Source: Marinomonas fungiae
Lineage (GTDB): Bacteria; Pseudomonadota; Gammaproteobacteria; Pseudomonadales; Marinomonadaceae
Assembly (NCBI RefSeq): GCF_001418205.1
Contig: NZ_LIQF01000002.1
Location: 310,001-374,000, forward strand
Reading direction: 5' to 3'
Length of the DNA stretch: 64,000 nt
The notes under the pieces: generated by a model
What the model was told of the DNA's origin: nothing
The model's database searches: none
Seen by the model: only the letters and a program-made list of their open reading frames with translations
Shown here: in pieces, positions 61,960 through 64,000 of the stretch
How the letters are laid out: each line of letters starts with the position of its first letter
How positions within the stretch are numbered: the first letter of the stretch is position 1
Made by a program: the position numbers and the translations under genes

Positions 61960-63130
61960 TACACCCGATTGGATGCTTGCGGCGCTTCAGGAGCGCCGCG
62001 AGCAACATCTGTTTCGTTCAACTAAAGTCATTACCAGTCCGCAGACTACCCATTTAAGGCAAGCCGACAAAGACTACTTGGCTTTTTGCTCTAACGATTA
62101 CCTTGGCCTCGCTAACCATCCAATGCTAAAGCAAACCATGGCGGATGCGGCATTGAGTTACGGTGTTGGAAGTGGCGCGTCTCATCTGGTGTGTGGTCAT
62201 TTAGATATTCATGAAAAGCTGGAGCAAGCTTTGTGTGAGTGGCTGGGCTACGAGCGGGTGTTACTGTTTAGTACCGGTTATATGGCTAACTTGGCGGTGA
62301 TTTCCGCACTCGGCAGCAAACAGCATCCTATTTTAATGGATAAGCTGAATCATGCGTCGTTAATCGATGGTGCTCGTCTAAGTGAAGCGACATTCAAACG
62401 TTATTTGCATAACAATGTAGCAAGCGCTGCCAAGCACATGGCCAGCCTCGGGCAAGCCGGTGTACTCGCCACCGATGGCATTTTCAGTATGGATGGCGAT
62501 AGAGCGCCGTTGTCTGAGTTGGCTAGGTTAGCTGCTGAGCAAGGTTGGTTGTTGATGGTGGATGATGCGCATGGTTTAGGTTGCATGGGCGAAGCTGGCA
62601 AAGGCAGTTTGGCACTGGAGAACTTGAGCGCACAGCAGGTGCCATTCCTGATGGGCACCTTTGGCAAGGCTTTTGGTGTGGCGGGGGCATTTGTCGCCTG
62701 CTCCCATGATATGGCAGATTACCTAACCCAGTTTGCGCGTCCTTATATTTACACTACTGCTATGCCTCCAGCTGTTGCGGCAACGGTGTTGGCGAGTTTG
62801 CAGCTGATTCAATCCGAAGAGGGTGAGCGGCGGCGAGAAACCCTAGCAAGTAACGTAACATTACTGCGTCAGCGTGCCGAGGCGTGGCCCTATGAAATGA
62901 TGCCGTCTGACAGCGCCATTCAACCTTTATTGATTGGTTCGAGTGAACAAGCCCTGCGTATCAGTTATGAGTTAGAGCAGCGCGGTATCATGTGTAAGGC
63001 AATACGTCCCCCTACAGTTCCACCTAATACAGCAAGATTGCGTATTACTTTGAGTGCTGAGCACAGCCATGGGGAAGTCGGGCATTTGTGTGATACCCTA
63101 GATGCTATCTTCCATGATGTTTCTAAGTGA
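61946..63130 (+). CDS. bioF: 8-amino-7-oxononanoate synthase
   Basis: PLP-dependent condensation of pimeloyl thioester with alanine. The 394 aa begin [24 protein letters not shown] and include [15 protein letters not shown] near 52, [35 protein letters not shown] and the PLP lysine motif [12 protein letters not shown] near 240. The ATG at 61946 overlaps bioB by 14 bases and places the conserved W as in E. coli BioF. A frame extending to 61871 is spurious. Confidence 0.94.
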   Translation: MPPFNTPDWMLAALQERREQHLFRSTKVITSPQTTHLRQADKDYLAFCSNDYLGLANHPMLKQTMADAALSYGVGSGASHLVCGHLDIHEKLEQALCEWLGYERVLLFSTGYMANLAVISALGSKQHPILMDKLNHASLIDGARLSEATFKRYLHNNVASAAKHMASLGQAGVLATDGIFSMDGDRAPLSELARLAAEQGWLLMVDDAHGLGCMGEAGKGSLALENLSAQQVPFLMGTFGKAFGVAGAFVACSHDMADYLTQFARPYIYTTAMPPAVAATVLASLQLIQSEEGERRRETLASNVTLLRQRAEAWPYEMMPSDSAIQPLLIGSSEQALRISYELEQRGIMCKAIRPPTVPPNTARLRITLSAEHSHGEVGHLCDTLDAIFHDVSK

Positions 63131-63135
63131 TCAAT

Positions 63136-63942
63136 ATGCGTACTCCAATTGAAACCGAAGTCTTTGGTAACCCCAATTACCCCGCAATCTTTTTAGTGCC
63201 AGGCTGGGCGATGCCAAAAGAAGTATTTCACGAGGTAGCTAAACTGCTTAGTGAGTCTTTCTATGTGGTGCTGGCAAACTTGCCGGGCGTGTCGGTCGAC
63301 CCGAATTGGCATAAAGCCAATCGATTTGGGCCCAACTATGATATTGATGCCTTGGCTGAACAGTTGATACGCGCGGCCCCAAAGCCTTGCTGGTGGATTG
63401 GTTGGTCACTTGGCGGCATGGTGGCAAATTATATTGCAGCGCGCCGCTCTAGTTGTGTCAAAGGCGTCATCAGTGTAGCAAGTGCGCCGAAGTTTGTGGC
63501 GTCTTCCGATTGGCCGATGGGCATGGCGCAGGAAACCTACACGCAGTTTTTTGATCTAGTAAAGCAGTACCCTGAAAAAGGTCTACGTCGCTTCTTGTCT
63601 CTACAAACCCAAGGGGCACAAGATCCTAAAGCTTTAACCAAAATGCTAGCAGGGCTACAGCCCAAAGAGCTGATTGATCCAGAAGCATTGATTCGTGGTT
63701 TGGCCTTGCTGGAGACTCTGGATGTGCGTCGAGAGATTGCTTTGCTAGATTTACCAAACCTACATGTTTTTGGCGTTAATGATGCGTTGGTGGCCGAGGC
63801 TAAAGTGGTGCAGGCTATGCCAAGCAATCCACTGCAAACGATAGTGTCCTTGCCTAATATGGCGCACCAGCCATTTCTAGAAGCCCCGTCACAATTTGTG
63901 GCCTTGGTAACTCAATATATTAATGACAACACGTTCCTCTGA
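63136..63942 (+). CDS. bioH: Pimeloyl-ACP methyl ester esterase BioH
   Basis: 268 aa alpha/beta hydrolase that releases pimeloyl-ACP from its methyl ester, the end of BioC-dependent pimelate synthesis. The nucleophile Ser near 90 is in WWIGWSLGGMVANYIA, the Asp in LHVFGVNDALV, and the His in PNMAHQPFLEAP. It is placed inside the bio operon, between bioF and bioC. An in-frame GTG at 63127 overlapping the bioF TGA is an alternative start. Confidence 0.88.
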   Translation: MRTPIETEVFGNPNYPAIFLVPGWAMPKEVFHEVAKLLSESFYVVLANLPGVSVDPNWHKANRFGPNYDIDALAEQLIRAAPKPCWWIGWSLGGMVANYIAARRSSCVKGVISVASAPKFVASSDWPMGMAQETYTQFFDLVKQYPEKGLRRFLSLQTQGAQDPKALTKMLAGLQPKELIDPEALIRGLALLETLDVRREIALLDLPNLHVFGVNDALVAEAKVVQAMPSNPLQTIVSLPNMAHQPFLEAPSQFVALVTQYINDNTFL

Positions 63943-64000
63943 ATCTGATTCATCGTACAAACAAAAAGTCGCGACGAGTTTCTCTCGTGCGGCACACAGC
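63923..64000 (+). CDS. bioC: Malonyl-ACP O-methyltransferase BioC (5' part)
   Basis: 26 codons before the window ends. ATG at 63923 overlaps the bioH end by 20 bases, and the frame reads MTTRSSESDSSYKQKVATSF then SRAAHS. The KxKVAxSFSRAA pattern is the N-terminus of BioC, which methylates malonyl-ACP to prime pimelate synthesis. The position after bioH supports this. The C-terminal bulk is outside the window. Confidence 0.82.
   Translation, partial: MTTRSSESDSSYKQKVATSFSRAAHS

Noticed and set aside
1-64000. Mobile elements, prophage, CRISPR or defence genes
   Set aside because: No transposase, integrase, phage structural, Cas or restriction genes were recognised and no direct-repeat arrays were seen. 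Gene content and order look like stable core chromosome.

Overview
The window looks like a chromosomal core segment of a marine-type gammaproteobacterium, probably Oceanospirillales and Marinomonas-like. That placement is inferred from gene content (CpxRA/CpxP, FabY, ATP-type PckA, rpsF-rpsR-membrane gene-rplI-dnaB, ComF next to bioB, bioH inside the bio operon) and not from any search. I see no rRNA, tRNA, CRISPR array, insertion sequence or prophage. About 56 protein genes are supported; two are cut by the window edges (the sensor kinase at the left, bioC at the right).

Layout. 1-2780: CpxA/CpxR envelope-stress system divergent from a CpxP/Spy-like periplasmic protein, with a CpxR-type box between them. 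2901-11021: an MFS transporter, galU behind a sigma54-like promoter, a SuhB homologue that has lost its catalytic residues, trmJ, gnd and pckA, separated by good hairpin terminators. 11079-15640: TatD-type hydrolase, RmlD-like protein and small membrane protein; then yceI with a membrane protein, divergent from a LysR regulator. 15650-21014: fabY, a Bax-like glucosaminidase, a glutathionyl-hydroquinone reductase and a diguanylate cyclase. 21045-21235: a probable structured small RNA. 21307-28377: TetR and LysE-type exporter, lon, MATE pump, tlyA and a sulfurtransferase.

28445-40933 is a lipopolysaccharide region: ugd, a GT9 and a GT4 glycosyltransferase, then the leftward operon AGE epimerase-hldD-waaF-GT2-acyltransferase divergent from hldE-msbA-waaA. 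Together they make and attach ADP-heptose, add Kdo, extend the core and flip lipid A-core. galU and ugd supply UDP-glucose and UDP-glucuronate.

40964-47850: a DUF1566 protein, a DUF4153-like membrane protein and a fecIRA iron uptake/signalling set with Fur-type boxes. 47972-51426: a TPP riboswitch and thiBPQ thiamine importer. 51472-53230: two convergent EamA transporters. 53410-57068: rpsF-rpsR-membrane protein-rplI and dnaB. 57145-58756: an Aer-type aerotaxis receptor. 58782-64000: biotin genes (bioA and comF leftward, bioB-F-H-C rightward) with a BirA-type operator overlapping the bioB promoter and the start of comF.

Most of the window is ordinary housekeeping. The observations most worth checking are the catalytically dead SuhB, the multi-hairpin RNA at 21045-21235, the sigma54-like promoter upstream of galU, the operator placement at comF/bioB, the palindromic region upstream of pckA, and the small ORF plus hairpin in front of lon.
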